From Candidatus Cloacimonadota bacterium (lineage in GTDB: Bacteria; Cloacimonadota; Cloacimonadia; Cloacimonadales; JAJBBL01), in NCBI GenBank assembly GCA_019429305.1, contig JAHYIR010000001.1, positions 1 to 64,000 on the forward strand: a stretch of DNA of 64,000 bases, written 5' to 3'. The position numbers were made by a program, and so were the translations under genes. Below the pieces are notes generated by a model. That model was given only the letters and a program-made list of their open reading frames with translations, made no database searches and was not told where the DNA came from. This document shows positions 44,885 to 52,917 of the stretch, in pieces; the stretch's first letter is position 1; each line of letters begins with the position of its first letter.

Positions 44885-45301
44885 TTGAAAGAAATAACCT
44901 ATCGTATAATTAAAGAAGCTGATAATGAGCAGTTAGTGAAACTATACCGGACAGCCGGTTGGTGGAGTGAAAAGAATGATAACATTGATTTTTTGAGTGA
45001 TCTGGTAAGAAATTCTTTTCTCTTTATCGGAGCATATGATGGAGAGGATCTGATAGGAATGGGTCGCAGCCTTTCTGACGGGGTAAGTGATGCTTATATT
45101 CAGGATGTGACAGTTCTACCGGAATACCGGAAAAGGGGTATAGGTGGCGAGATAATCAAGACAATAGTCAAGAATCTGCATGCCAGAGGGATAAAATGGA
45201 TTGGTTTGATCGGAGAACCTGGAACCCAGCATTTTTACGAAGAATTGGGTTTTTCTAAAATGGTTGATTATATACCGATGCATTATAAAGGTAAGAAATG
45301 A
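44885..45301 (+). CDS. GNAT-family N-acetyltransferase
   Basis: 138 residues, TTG start (44885-44887) after GAGG. One GNAT domain: DAYIQDVTVLPEYRKRGIGGEIIKTIV contains motif A (R-x-x-G-I-G) for acetyl-CoA, and HFYEELGFSK is the usual C-terminal strand. Acceptor unknown. Its stop overlaps the start of the DUF2156 gene by four bases. Confidence 0.88.
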   Translation: MKEITYRIIKEADNEQLVKLYRTAGWWSEKNDNIDFLSDLVRNSFLFIGAYDGEDLIGMGRSLSDGVSDAYIQDVTVLPEYRKRGIGGEIIKTIVKNLHARGIKWIGLIGEPGTQHFYEELGFSKMVDYIPMHYKGKK

Positions 45302-46230
45302 TCAGTTTTGATATCAGCATGCTTCGAAACGTTAAGATCGAAGATTATGAAGAAATATCGGTAGTATTGAAGAGGTATCCAACATCAAGAAGTGCGTATG
45401 ATATAGTAAATTTGATGATTTGGGGTACCCAGTTCAAATCACAATGGACAGAACATAATGGAAGACTACTTATTTACAATGAGCTTTGGACTTGTATTCT
45501 TATGCCTTTGGGATCTTATCCATCTCCCGATGAGTTAAAAGAGATTGCCCGGGCATTTTATAATGCCGGAAAGTGTAGCTCCATTTCTTATGTAGATAAT
45601 GAATATGTAGCACAATTTGGAGATCATCTTCAAGAATTTGAAGTTGTGAAAGATCTTAATACTGCAGACTATATCTATCTCAGCGAGAGATTAGCTAAAC
45701 TTAGCGGGAAGAAGCTGCAAAAAAAGAAGAATTTGATCTCTCAGTTTCTCAGGGCAAATGGAGATTATGAAGTGCATGATCTAAGCCCGACCGATGGAGA
45801 AGAGTGTCTACAGTTTTCTGATGAGTGGAAAGAAGAGCATCCGGAAGACAAAGAAAAGGGTTATAAGTATGAACGGGAAGCCATGAGACGCGCTTTCCAA
45901 TATTTTGACAGATTGGCTCTCTCTGGCTTGGTTATCAGGCATAACAAGAAAATTATCGCCTTTTCTATATTTTCCGAACTGAAGGAAGACATGGCGATCA
46001 TTCATTTCGAAAAATTTGCCAGAGATGTCAAAGGTTCTGCGCAAATAATCAACTGGGAGACAGCAAAGCATTTAAATAAGAATTATCAGTATATAAACCG
46101 AGAAGAGGATATGGGCATTCCCGGACTGAGAAAATCGAAACTTTCCTACCAGCCATTGATGCTCTTGGACAGCTATAAACTCAAGAGGAAGAAAAGTGAA
46201 CAAATGGCGAAAGTGAATGCTGGTGTTTAA
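45298..46230 (+). CDS. DUF2156 (phosphatidylglycerol lysyltransferase C-domain-like) protein
   Basis: 310 residues without a membrane region. LSGKKLQKKKNLISQFLRANGDYEV, FSDEWKEEHPEDKEKGYKYEREAMRRAFQYF and YINREEDMGIPGLRKSKLSYQP are typical of DUF2156, a double-GNAT fold related to the catalytic domain of MprF. The soluble form may use aminoacyl-tRNA or acyl-CoA; unknown. Co-translated with the GNAT gene before it; followed by queD after 20 bp. Confidence 0.8.
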   Translation: MISFDISMLRNVKIEDYEEISVVLKRYPTSRSAYDIVNLMIWGTQFKSQWTEHNGRLLIYNELWTCILMPLGSYPSPDELKEIARAFYNAGKCSSISYVDNEYVAQFGDHLQEFEVVKDLNTADYIYLSERLAKLSGKKLQKKKNLISQFLRANGDYEVHDLSPTDGEECLQFSDEWKEEHPEDKEKGYKYEREAMRRAFQYFDRLALSGLVIRHNKKIIAFSIFSELKEDMAIIHFEKFARDVKGSAQIINWETAKHLNKNYQYINREEDMGIPGLRKSKLSYQPLMLLDSYKLKRKKSEQMAKVNAGV

Positions 46231-46250
46231 TTTAAAGATAAGGAGTTGTG

Positions 46251-46619
46251 ATGTATAAGTTAAAAGTGACAACCAATTTTTCTGCAGCCCATCGCTTAGA
46301 TGGTTATCAGGGCGATTGTGCGAATCTGCATGGACATAACTGGCGTGTTCAGGTCGGAATTATATGTCTGGAACAGGATGATATTGGCTTAACGATAGAT
46401 TTTAAAGAGGTTAAGAAAAGATTAAATCAGGTTGTTTCCGAATTAGATCATAAACTATTAAATGATCTCCCCTGGTTTCGTGATAAAAATCCGACCTCTG
46501 AAGAGTTAGCTCGTCATCTGTATAACAGAGTAAAGGAATCATTTAATGATCTTTCTTGCCAGATCGCAGAAGTAGAGATCTGGGAATCGGAAAACAGTTC
46601 TTTGGTGTATTCAGAATAA
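46251..46619 (+). CDS. queD: 6-pyruvoyl-tetrahydropterin synthase family, QueD-like
   Basis: 122 residues from the ATG (a GTG one codon earlier is possible; AGGAG spacing suits both). Zinc-binding His residues in NFSAAHRL and NLHGHNW, catalytic Cys four before the first of these (DCANLHGHNW), DFKEVKKRLN, LDHKLLND and a C-terminal EVEIWES with the pterin-anchoring Glu. The Cys-x3-His-x-His layout fits 6-carboxytetrahydropterin synthase (queuosine pathway); queC and queE are not in the window. Confidence 0.85.
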   Translation: MYKLKVTTNFSAAHRLDGYQGDCANLHGHNWRVQVGIICLEQDDIGLTIDFKEVKKRLNQVVSELDHKLLNDLPWFRDKNPTSEELARHLYNRVKESFNDLSCQIAEVEIWESENSSLVYSE

Positions 46620-46624
46620 TTGAG

Positions 46625-47248
46625 ATGCTGAAAATAGTCGAATCCGAATTTATAACCAGTGCTGTAGAGAAACGACAATACCCGGAAAGCCCCTTTCTGG
46701 AGATTGCTTTTGCCGGAAAATCCAATGTCGGTAAGTCTTCGTTGATCAATGTGTTGCTCAACAGAAAAAAGATAGCTAAAACAAGTTCTACACCGGGTAA
46801 AACAAGATTGATCAATTTCTTCAAGGTTCGCGTGATTCGATATAATGAGCAACAGGAGAGAATCGGAGAGGGTTTTTTCTCGCTGGTTGATCTGCCCGGT
46901 TACGGTTATGCTAAAGTCAGTAAAACCGAGCGTGAAAAATGGAAAGCAATGATCAAAACCTATCTGGAGTCGAGACCTGAATTGAGATTACTGCTTTTGT
47001 TGGTCGATATCAGACATAGTGCCGATCATAAGGATAAGTTAATGATCGAGATGCTGGAAGCTTATCAGCTGCCTTATATCATAATTGCTACTAAAGCGGA
47101 TAAAGTTCCTAAAACTACTATTAATAAATATCTAAAAGGGCTCAGTCGCGAATTTGGTAAAGACAGGGGAGAGTTCTTGGCAGTTTCGGTGTTGAATAAG
47201 ACCGGAATCAAGGAAATGCTCGAAAAATTAGAAGAGACACTATTCTAA
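46625..47248 (+). CDS. engB: Ribosome-biogenesis GTPase EngB/YsxC
   Basis: 207 residues from MLKIVESEFI; frames reaching further upstream would run through queD. G1 GKSNVGKSS, switch Thr in KTSSTPGKTRLINFF, G3 DLPGYGYAK, RHSADHKDKLMIEML and G4 ATKADK. Small single-domain GTPase needed for large ribosomal subunit assembly. Six bases after queD with a weak ribosome site, so coupling is likely. Confidence 0.95.
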   Translation: MLKIVESEFITSAVEKRQYPESPFLEIAFAGKSNVGKSSLINVLLNRKKIAKTSSTPGKTRLINFFKVRVIRYNEQQERIGEGFFSLVDLPGYGYAKVSKTEREKWKAMIKTYLESRPELRLLLLLVDIRHSADHKDKLMIEMLEAYQLPYIIIATKADKVPKTTINKYLKGLSREFGKDRGEFLAVSVLNKTGIKEMLEKLEETLF

Positions 47249-47297
47249 GATCGTTGTAAATTTATGATTGGATAGTCTCTGTATTGTTTGCAGTAGC

Positions 47298-48146
47298 TTA
47301 ATGTTGTGCGTTATCGTTTTCCTGTTTCAGTAATTTAGCTAATTTATTTCCCACATATGAGATTTTTTTATCTCTCTCAGCCCTCCAATCGTAGATGACA
47401 AATTTTGTCAAAGTCATGAAATCGGGAGATTTATCTTTTAATCCTTTCTGCAAATAGATCGAGAGGATTTTTCTTAGAGCCATCATCAGGGTTCGTATTC
47501 TTTTATCGGAACCGGTCATTATCCATTCCCTAATATATGGATAGGTTTCTGCAGGACGGGAACGAACAACCTGTAAAAGGATATGAGTGACTTTCTTCTG
47601 TACCTCTAAACTTTCATCATCTAGCGCTCGGGTTAAAAAATCTAGAACAAAGGTCGGATCTCTCTCTGCCATTAGTTCCATGCCGTGAAAAGAGATGATT
47701 CTTTTCTTTTCTATATCGGATTTAAGCCATTCCGGCATCATTTCCTTCATTACATTCTGGTTTTTCCGCCACATCTCATAAATAATACTTTCTACTTCCC
47801 ATGGAACTGATTCATAATTTTTTTCCAAGATAGCTACGATATTTTTGGGGTCATTGGCGTAAAGGTTATAGAAAAAGAAAAAAGCAGTTGCTCTGATGCC
47901 GTATATTTTGTGTGTTAACATTTGATCGGCAATTTTTGTAATCTGTTTCTTGTTTTTGTAATTAGTCATCAACTTACCGACTAATTCTCTAATGAAATAA
48001 TTCGAGGTTTTACTCAATTCTTCTAATAGTTCCATAGCAGCTTGTTCTTTTTTCTCATCAAGTAAAGCAAATGCTTTATTAACTTCACCTTCGATATTTT
48101 GCATTTGTAGAGCATCAAGTCTGCCGACATCTTTGATTTCAATCAT
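47298..48146 (-). CDS. HEAT/ALK-repeat-like helical protein
   Basis: 282 residues, almost entirely helical with repeating pairs such as YFIRELVGKLMTNYKNKKQI, YGIRATAFFFFYNLYANDP and RIRTLMMALRKILSIYLQKG. Resembles AlkD/DNA-alkylation-repeat proteins in repeat style, but I cannot see the catalytic Asp/Trp set with confidence. Cytoplasmic. Convergent with engB. Function unknown. Confidence 0.6.
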   Translation of the reverse strand: MIEIKDVGRLDALQMQNIEGEVNKAFALLDEKKEQAAMELLEELSKTSNYFIRELVGKLMTNYKNKKQITKIADQMLTHKIYGIRATAFFFFYNLYANDPKNIVAILEKNYESVPWEVESIIYEMWRKNQNVMKEMMPEWLKSDIEKKRIISFHGMELMAERDPTFVLDFLTRALDDESLEVQKKVTHILLQVVRSRPAETYPYIREWIMTGSDKRIRTLMMALRKILSIYLQKGLKDKSPDFMTLTKFVIYDWRAERDKKISYVGNKLAKLLKQENDNAQH

Positions 48147-48521
48147 AGTTTACCATCTTTATTGATTTCTTTGTTTCTGTTGATTAAATATGCCTATCTG
48201 GGATGAGATAGCTTTCTATTGTTAGTTTTTTACTCACTTCAATAATGTTCATCTAAATTGTAATATTGATTATCCTCTCGAATGTGGCATTTATATCAAT
48301 AGCAGTTAAGGGATTCCCTTAACAAAATCTATGTTACAAATGAGTTGGAATCAGTCAATCTCTTTTTTTCATGCAATGCTCCCAATTCAGCTATTAATCT
48401 CGATCAGTTGAACCAATTTTACTGAAGTGTTTTTCAGTTTTCACTTGATAATTAATTGCAGTATAATTATTAGTCTTACGAGACATTAATTCTGAGTAAG
48501 TGCTATTATAAGGGAGGAATA
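48147..48521. other. Intergenic region with the probable corA promoter
   Basis: 375 bp between divergent genes. A consensus TATAAT at 48462-48467, about 55 bp before the corA start, is the best -10; the -35 at 17 bp would be TTTCAC (48439-48444), weak. I see no riboswitch-like pairing of Mg-box type. AT-rich otherwise. Confidence 0.35.
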
Positions 48522-49580
48522 ATGCCAAAAATAGTTAAAAGGTCAGTTAAAGCCGGGTTACCCCCGGGTACTCTGATTCATATTGGAGAACAGAAAGTTA
48601 CCGATATCAAGATCACATCCATCCATTACAATAACTCTCAGGTCTCGAAGGAAGAGATCAAAGAGTTTTCCAGTGACTTGATCAGAAAGGATGATTTTGT
48701 GCAATGGATCAACATCGATGGATTGCATAATGTTGATTTGCTGAAACAGATCGGTACTACCTGTGATTTGCATATTCTAACCTTGGAAGATATTCTCAAT
48801 ACCGAACAAAGACCAAAGATCGAGGATTATGGGAACTACTATTTTATAGTAATTAAAATGCTCTCTTATAACAAAGAAACTCATGAAATAGAACAAGAGC
48901 AAGTCAGTGTTATAGTAAAAGACAATTTGGTAGTTACATTTCAGGAAAGAGAAGGTGATGTATTTGATCCGATCAGAGAAAGGGTCAACACAGTCGATTC
49001 CAGAATAAGACGCAACGGTGTTGATTTCTTGCTCTATGCATTGATAGATGCAATAGTAGATAACTATTTTATCATTCTTGAAAGAATAGGAGACGAGATA
49101 GAGGACATTGAAGAGACTATCCTTTCTAACCCGTCTGATGAAGTGATGCGAAATCTCTATATGCTGAAAAGAAATGTTGTTTTAATGAGAAAGAACATCT
49201 GGCCAATGAGAGAAGTGATAGGGTTTTTAGAAAGAACAGATGTCAGATTGGTCAAAGAAGGGAATAAGGTATATTTCAGAGATCTATATGACCATACCAT
49301 ACAGGTGATTGACAATATCGAGAGTTTGCGAGATTTGATTGCCGGTATGGTAGATATCTATCTATCTACTATTAGTAATCGTATGAATTCGGTAATGAAG
49401 GTTTTGACTATTATTGCAACAATATTTATCCCCTTGACCTTTATTGCCGGAGTTTACGGAATGAATTTTGTCAATATGCCGGAACTGGAATGGAAACTGG
49501 GATATCCCCTTGTCATAGCGATAATGATAGGGATCGGTTTAGTTATGTTGCATATATTTAGACGTAAAAAATGGCTATAA
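48522..49580 (+). CDS. corA: CorA-type magnesium/cobalt transporter
   Basis: 352 residues. Large N-terminal cytoplasmic domain, long helix (DNYFIILERIGDEIEDIEETILSNPS) and two C-terminal membrane helices separated by the pore motif YGMNF (GVYGMNFVNMPELEW), diagnostic of CorA. C-terminal RRKKW basic tail. GGGAGG ribosome site. First of three genes that run to mscS; ion and osmotic homeostasis may be their common theme. Confidence 0.95.
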   Translation: MPKIVKRSVKAGLPPGTLIHIGEQKVTDIKITSIHYNNSQVSKEEIKEFSSDLIRKDDFVQWINIDGLHNVDLLKQIGTTCDLHILTLEDILNTEQRPKIEDYGNYYFIVIKMLSYNKETHEIEQEQVSVIVKDNLVVTFQEREGDVFDPIRERVNTVDSRIRRNGVDFLLYALIDAIVDNYFIILERIGDEIEDIEETILSNPSDEVMRNLYMLKRNVVLMRKNIWPMREVIGFLERTDVRLVKEGNKVYFRDLYDHTIQVIDNIESLRDLIAGMVDIYLSTISNRMNSVMKVLTIIATIFIPLTFIAGVYGMNFVNMPELEWKLGYPLVIAIMIGIGLVMLHIFRRKKWL

Positions 49581-49600
49581 ACAATAAAAGTGAGGTAAAA

Positions 49601-50392
49601 ATGAAGTATTGGCAACCAGTGGAGATAACAGATAAAACTTTCTATAACACAAGATTGGGACCTCTACAGATCTTGCTGGTCAAGGAACTCAATGAATTGA
49701 AGATATCCGAGAGCCGGCTAACAGAAGAGGAGATGATAGAGGAAGATTGGGAGCAGATTAGTAGGAAAGCAGAGAAATGTGATCCACTTGATTCTTCAAA
49801 TTGGAAAAGATGGATTGTGCCAGAAGAACCTTTGAAATTGAAATTCATTCCGGTTATGCCTGATCGTCCTGTAGTAGTAAGACCGGAGAGTGCTATTCAG
49901 ATCTTGCCCGGTAATAAGACCCGCTTTTTTGTTTCAATCCCTGTTTGGGTTAGAATTGCTACAGAAAAGGATGAAACTCTGACCGATATTCCAACTCTTA
50001 TTCCTTCCAATACTTGGTTTGGTGAACCACTTACCGGCGAGCTTTGTTATGCGGTTAAATCAAAGACAATTACCAATTTTGAACACCGGAAAGTGAAAGT
50101 TTATACTGCAATCTGCCCTATTTTTATTGAGAATCATTCTCCTAGTAACTTCTTTTTTAGACGAATATCTATCCATACAGAGTTTTTGGGTATATATGCC
50201 GGGCAGAAGCACCTCTGGACAAATCAGCTCGATGTTAAGATCGAAGGTGATGACCAGAAGAGTTACATAGATTTTTCAGAATCTGCTCCTGAAATAGAGA
50301 AGATCAGCGGTCAGTTGTCTGCACCACGAGAAGTGCCTACTAAAAAACTTTATCGTAAGATGTTTGCTGATCTACCTTTTATTAAGGGCTAG
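49601..50392 (+). CDS. Uncharacterised protein between corA and mscS (DUF432-like, tentative)
   Basis: 263 residues from the ATG behind GAGG; an earlier ATG at 49571 overlaps corA. No signal peptide or membrane helix. Beta-rich with RPVVVRPESAIQILPGNKTRFFVSIPVWVRI and TLIPSNTWFGEPLTGELCYAVKS. I recall DUF432 proteins beside MscS genes, and the content fits, but I cannot confirm the family. Nine bases before mscS. Confidence 0.6.
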   Translation: MKYWQPVEITDKTFYNTRLGPLQILLVKELNELKISESRLTEEEMIEEDWEQISRKAEKCDPLDSSNWKRWIVPEEPLKLKFIPVMPDRPVVVRPESAIQILPGNKTRFFVSIPVWVRIATEKDETLTDIPTLIPSNTWFGEPLTGELCYAVKSKTITNFEHRKVKVYTAICPIFIENHSPSNFFFRRISIHTEFLGIYAGQKHLWTNQLDVKIEGDDQKSYIDFSESAPEIEKISGQLSAPREVPTKKLYRKMFADLPFIKG

Positions 50393-50400
50393 GAGGTTGT

Positions 50401-51264
50401 ATGTCATCAATTATTGAAACTATTGCAAGCTGGCTGACTCCGGAAAATTTAAGAATAGTCATCAAGATAGCTATAATCGTTTTTATCGGAATCCCTTTAG
50501 TTAAAATAATCGCTAATTCTCTTGGGAGATCGGTCGGTAGAAGAAAGAGTTCACTACAGAGTGAAATGCTGATCAGAAAAACTATTTATTATTTAGGTCT
50601 GACGATCATATTCGTTACTCTGCTCAATATATTTGGTTTTAATATCTCTGTACTGCTTGGAGCAATAGGAATATTTGGAGTTGCTCTCGGCTTTGCTTCT
50701 CAAACTAGTGTATCCAATATTATCAGTGGTATTTTCCTGATTACGGAAAAACCGATAGAAATCGGTGATGTAGTACAGATAGGTACTACTGTCGGTATAG
50801 TTCTCTCAGTAGATTTATTGTCAGTGAAATTGAGAACTTTCGATAACAGATTTGTGAGAATTCCCAATGAGTCAATCATCAAAACGGAAATGGTTAACAT
50901 CACAAGATTTCCTATACGGCGACTTGATCTGGATATTGGAGTTGCCTATAAAGAGGATATTGCCAGAGTTATTAGTATTCTAAAAGATTTAGCAGCAAAA
51001 AATCCTTACTGTTTAGAAGAGCCAGAACCTATGATCTTTTTGAATAACTTCGGCAATTCTTCCATTGATATCAGATTCGCCCTCTGGTTTGAGAAGAAGG
51101 ATTTGATCAATCTAAGAAGCAGTATTATGCTGGCGATAAAAGAGAGATTTGATGCCGAAGGTATTGAAATACCTTTCCCACACATCACTGTCTATACCGG
51201 AGAAGAGGCAAAGCCGTATCCTATCAAACTTACTGAAGGGGATAAAAGCTCAAAGCCGAGTTAG
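50401..51264 (+). CDS. mscS: Small-conductance mechanosensitive channel (MscS family)
   Basis: 287 residues, close to the E. coli MscS length (286). Three membrane helices; TM3 is [37 protein letters not shown], with the Gly/Ala-rich pore lining and the hallmark kink, followed by the beta-domain [12 protein letters not shown] and [16 protein letters not shown]. Opens under membrane tension to release solutes. TAGGAGG ribosome site. The last 15 bp overlap the 3' end of the convergent dCMP deaminase gene. Confidence 0.95.
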   Translation: MSSIIETIASWLTPENLRIVIKIAIIVFIGIPLVKIIANSLGRSVGRRKSSLQSEMLIRKTIYYLGLTIIFVTLLNIFGFNISVLLGAIGIFGVALGFASQTSVSNIISGIFLITEKPIEIGDVVQIGTTVGIVLSVDLLSVKLRTFDNRFVRIPNESIIKTEMVNITRFPIRRLDLDIGVAYKEDIARVISILKDLAAKNPYCLEEPEPMIFLNNFGNSSIDIRFALWFEKKDLINLRSSIMLAIKERFDAEGIEIPFPHITVYTGEEAKPYPIKLTEGDKSSKPS

Positions 51265-51723
51265 CTTCCAAGTATCCTTTTCTACGTGAATTAACTCGAC
51301 ATCAGCTTCTTTGAACATCTGTTGAGCTAATTGGTCTGGGTAACCGTCAAAGATATATACTGTCTTAATCTCAGCATTGATAATCATCTTGGCACAAATA
51401 CTACAGGGGTGGTTAGTGCAGTACATCTCTGCTCTTTGGGTTGTACTGCCATTGATGGCTGCCTGAATAATGGCATTTTGTTCGGCATGTATTCCGCGAC
51501 ATAACTCATGTCTTTCACCGGAGGGGATATTGTTCTGTAATCTGATACAACCCGTGTGTTCACAATGGGCAATATGCTTGGGAGCTCCATTATATCCGGT
51601 TGATATGATCTGATTATCTTTAACTAAAACAGCTCCGACTTTACGTCTAATACAGGTAGAGCGCTGTGAAACTAAAACTGCCATGTCCATGAAATACTGT
51701 TGCCAAGTTGGTCGATTTTCCAT
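51250..51723 (-). CDS. Deoxycytidylate (dCMP) deaminase
   Basis: 157 residues from [24 protein letters not shown], preceded by AAGGA at good spacing; an ATG 15 codons earlier is less likely. Zinc deaminase motifs: HAEQNAI (His ligand and catalytic Glu) and [13 protein letters not shown] (PCxxC), plus the extra zinc-site cysteines of the ComEB/dCMP deaminase group (CEHTGC..., [10 protein letters not shown]). Converts dCMP to dUMP for dTMP supply. Convergent with mscS. Confidence 0.92.
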   Translation of the reverse strand: MENRPTWQQYFMDMAVLVSQRSTCIRRKVGAVLVKDNQIISTGYNGAPKHIAHCEHTGCIRLQNNIPSGERHELCRGIHAEQNAIIQAAINGSTTQRAEMYCTNHPCSICAKMIINAEIKTVYIFDGYPDQLAQQMFKEADVELIHVEKDTWKLTRL

Positions 51724-51948
51724 ATATACATCCTTCTTCAGTATATGTTGAACTTTTAATAAAGACACTCTATGTCAAGCAGAGATTTATGTTTCCTGAA
51801 AGTTAATGTATAATAGTTATGTTAGAAATCCAAGGAGTTAACAGAGAAACAGCATTCTATTTACACATAACCGTACAAAGTTCTTTACATGAAAAATAGG
51901 TCAGCAAAACTTGCCGGTAAGAAAAAATCACAAAAGAGTAAGGTATAA

Positions 51949-52554
51949 ATGAATAGATCAAAGCTTGTAGAAATAAACCTGCTGTTCATAATTGTTGGAA
52001 TGTTAGTTTTATCCGTAAATAGTTGTAGTAGATGTTCTCCAGATGAAGAAATGCATTTCAGAATTAACGAAGAACTGCTGGGAGAGACCTTTGCCGATTC
52101 ATTGTTAGCTATCGAGTTGCGAATTCCAGTTAACTGGACTGACATTACTGAAGATATTAAGATCTTAGTAGAGTCGAGATTTGAAGACGCTCAGCTCGAT
52201 TTTGAGCAGGGGCTTAAATTTCAAAAGGGATATGGTAACTTAGAAGAGATGGCATTCATGCTTATCTTTGATTTTGATTATCGGAAAATTAGTGATGACA
52301 AAGAAGAAGCGATCTTAACTTTTTTAACTGACTTCGCTGAAGTTACAGAAATATTTCAACAGGGGACTTACTTGTTTAATGATTTTCGTTTTCATCAACT
52401 AACATCGAGAGAGAACGATATTATCAATATTAAATTGTTAGGATACGGTCAGGAAGAAGGTGTTTTCTTGCTTGATTATTACATTCATGAACCTAAATAT
52501 ATGAATTACATTGCAACTATAGAGTCTTCCATCGGTTCAATAAAACATAAGTAA
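51949..52554 (+). CDS. Putative lipoprotein, unknown function
   Basis: 201 residues. N-terminal basic stretch and hydrophobic core ending in a lipobox-like SVNSC (Cys about residue 26). The remainder, e.g. LLAIELRIPVNWTDITEDIKILVESRFEDAQLDFEQG, has no family I recognise. Probably anchored in the periplasmic or outer membrane. AGTAAGG ribosome site. Followed closely by another lipoprotein and a secreted peptidase. Confidence 0.7.
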   Translation: MNRSKLVEINLLFIIVGMLVLSVNSCSRCSPDEEMHFRINEELLGETFADSLLAIELRIPVNWTDITEDIKILVESRFEDAQLDFEQGLKFQKGYGNLEEMAFMLIFDFDYRKISDDKEEAILTFLTDFAEVTEIFQQGTYLFNDFRFHQLTSRENDIINIKLLGYGQEEGVFLLDYYIHEPKYMNYIATIESSIGSIKHK

Positions 52555-52565
52555 GCGGAGGTAAT

Positions 52566-52913
52566 ATGCTGAAAAAAGGTGTTATGTTGACTATAGCACT
52601 TATTCTTTTATTGAGCTTAATTGCTTGCAGTACGCATGTACATACTGTTGGTAGAGGTCCTCAAACCGGGCAAGAAGTTCAAGCCCGCCAATGGTATATT
52701 TTATGGGGTTTGGTACCCATTAATACCGTTGATACTTATCAGATGGTTGCTGGTGCAACTGATTATGAAATCAAAACAGAACAGAGTTTTCTTGATGTAG
52801 TTATCAATTTCTTTACAAGTTCAGTTACCGTTTATTCAAGAACAGTAACAGTAAAAAATAATCCTACAATCAGAGAGCCATGGAAGACTCTTCATTATTT
52901 TTTAAGGAGTTAA
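52566..52913 (+). CDS. Bor-like small lipoprotein
   Basis: 115 residues. Lipoprotein signal with lipobox LIAC (Cys about 21). The body (ARQWYILWGLVPINTVDTYQMVAGATDYEIKTEQSFLDVVINFFTSSV) follows the pattern of the Bor/Iss family (a short repeat-free outer-membrane lipoprotein), known from phage lambda and E. coli. Here it is chromosomal with no phage genes around. Function in this setting unknown. GGAGG before the ATG. Confidence 0.65.
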   Translation: MLKKGVMLTIALILLLSLIACSTHVHTVGRGPQTGQEVQARQWYILWGLVPINTVDTYQMVAGATDYEIKTEQSFLDVVINFFTSSVTVYSRTVTVKNNPTIREPWKTLHYFLRS

Positions 52914-52917
52914 TAAA

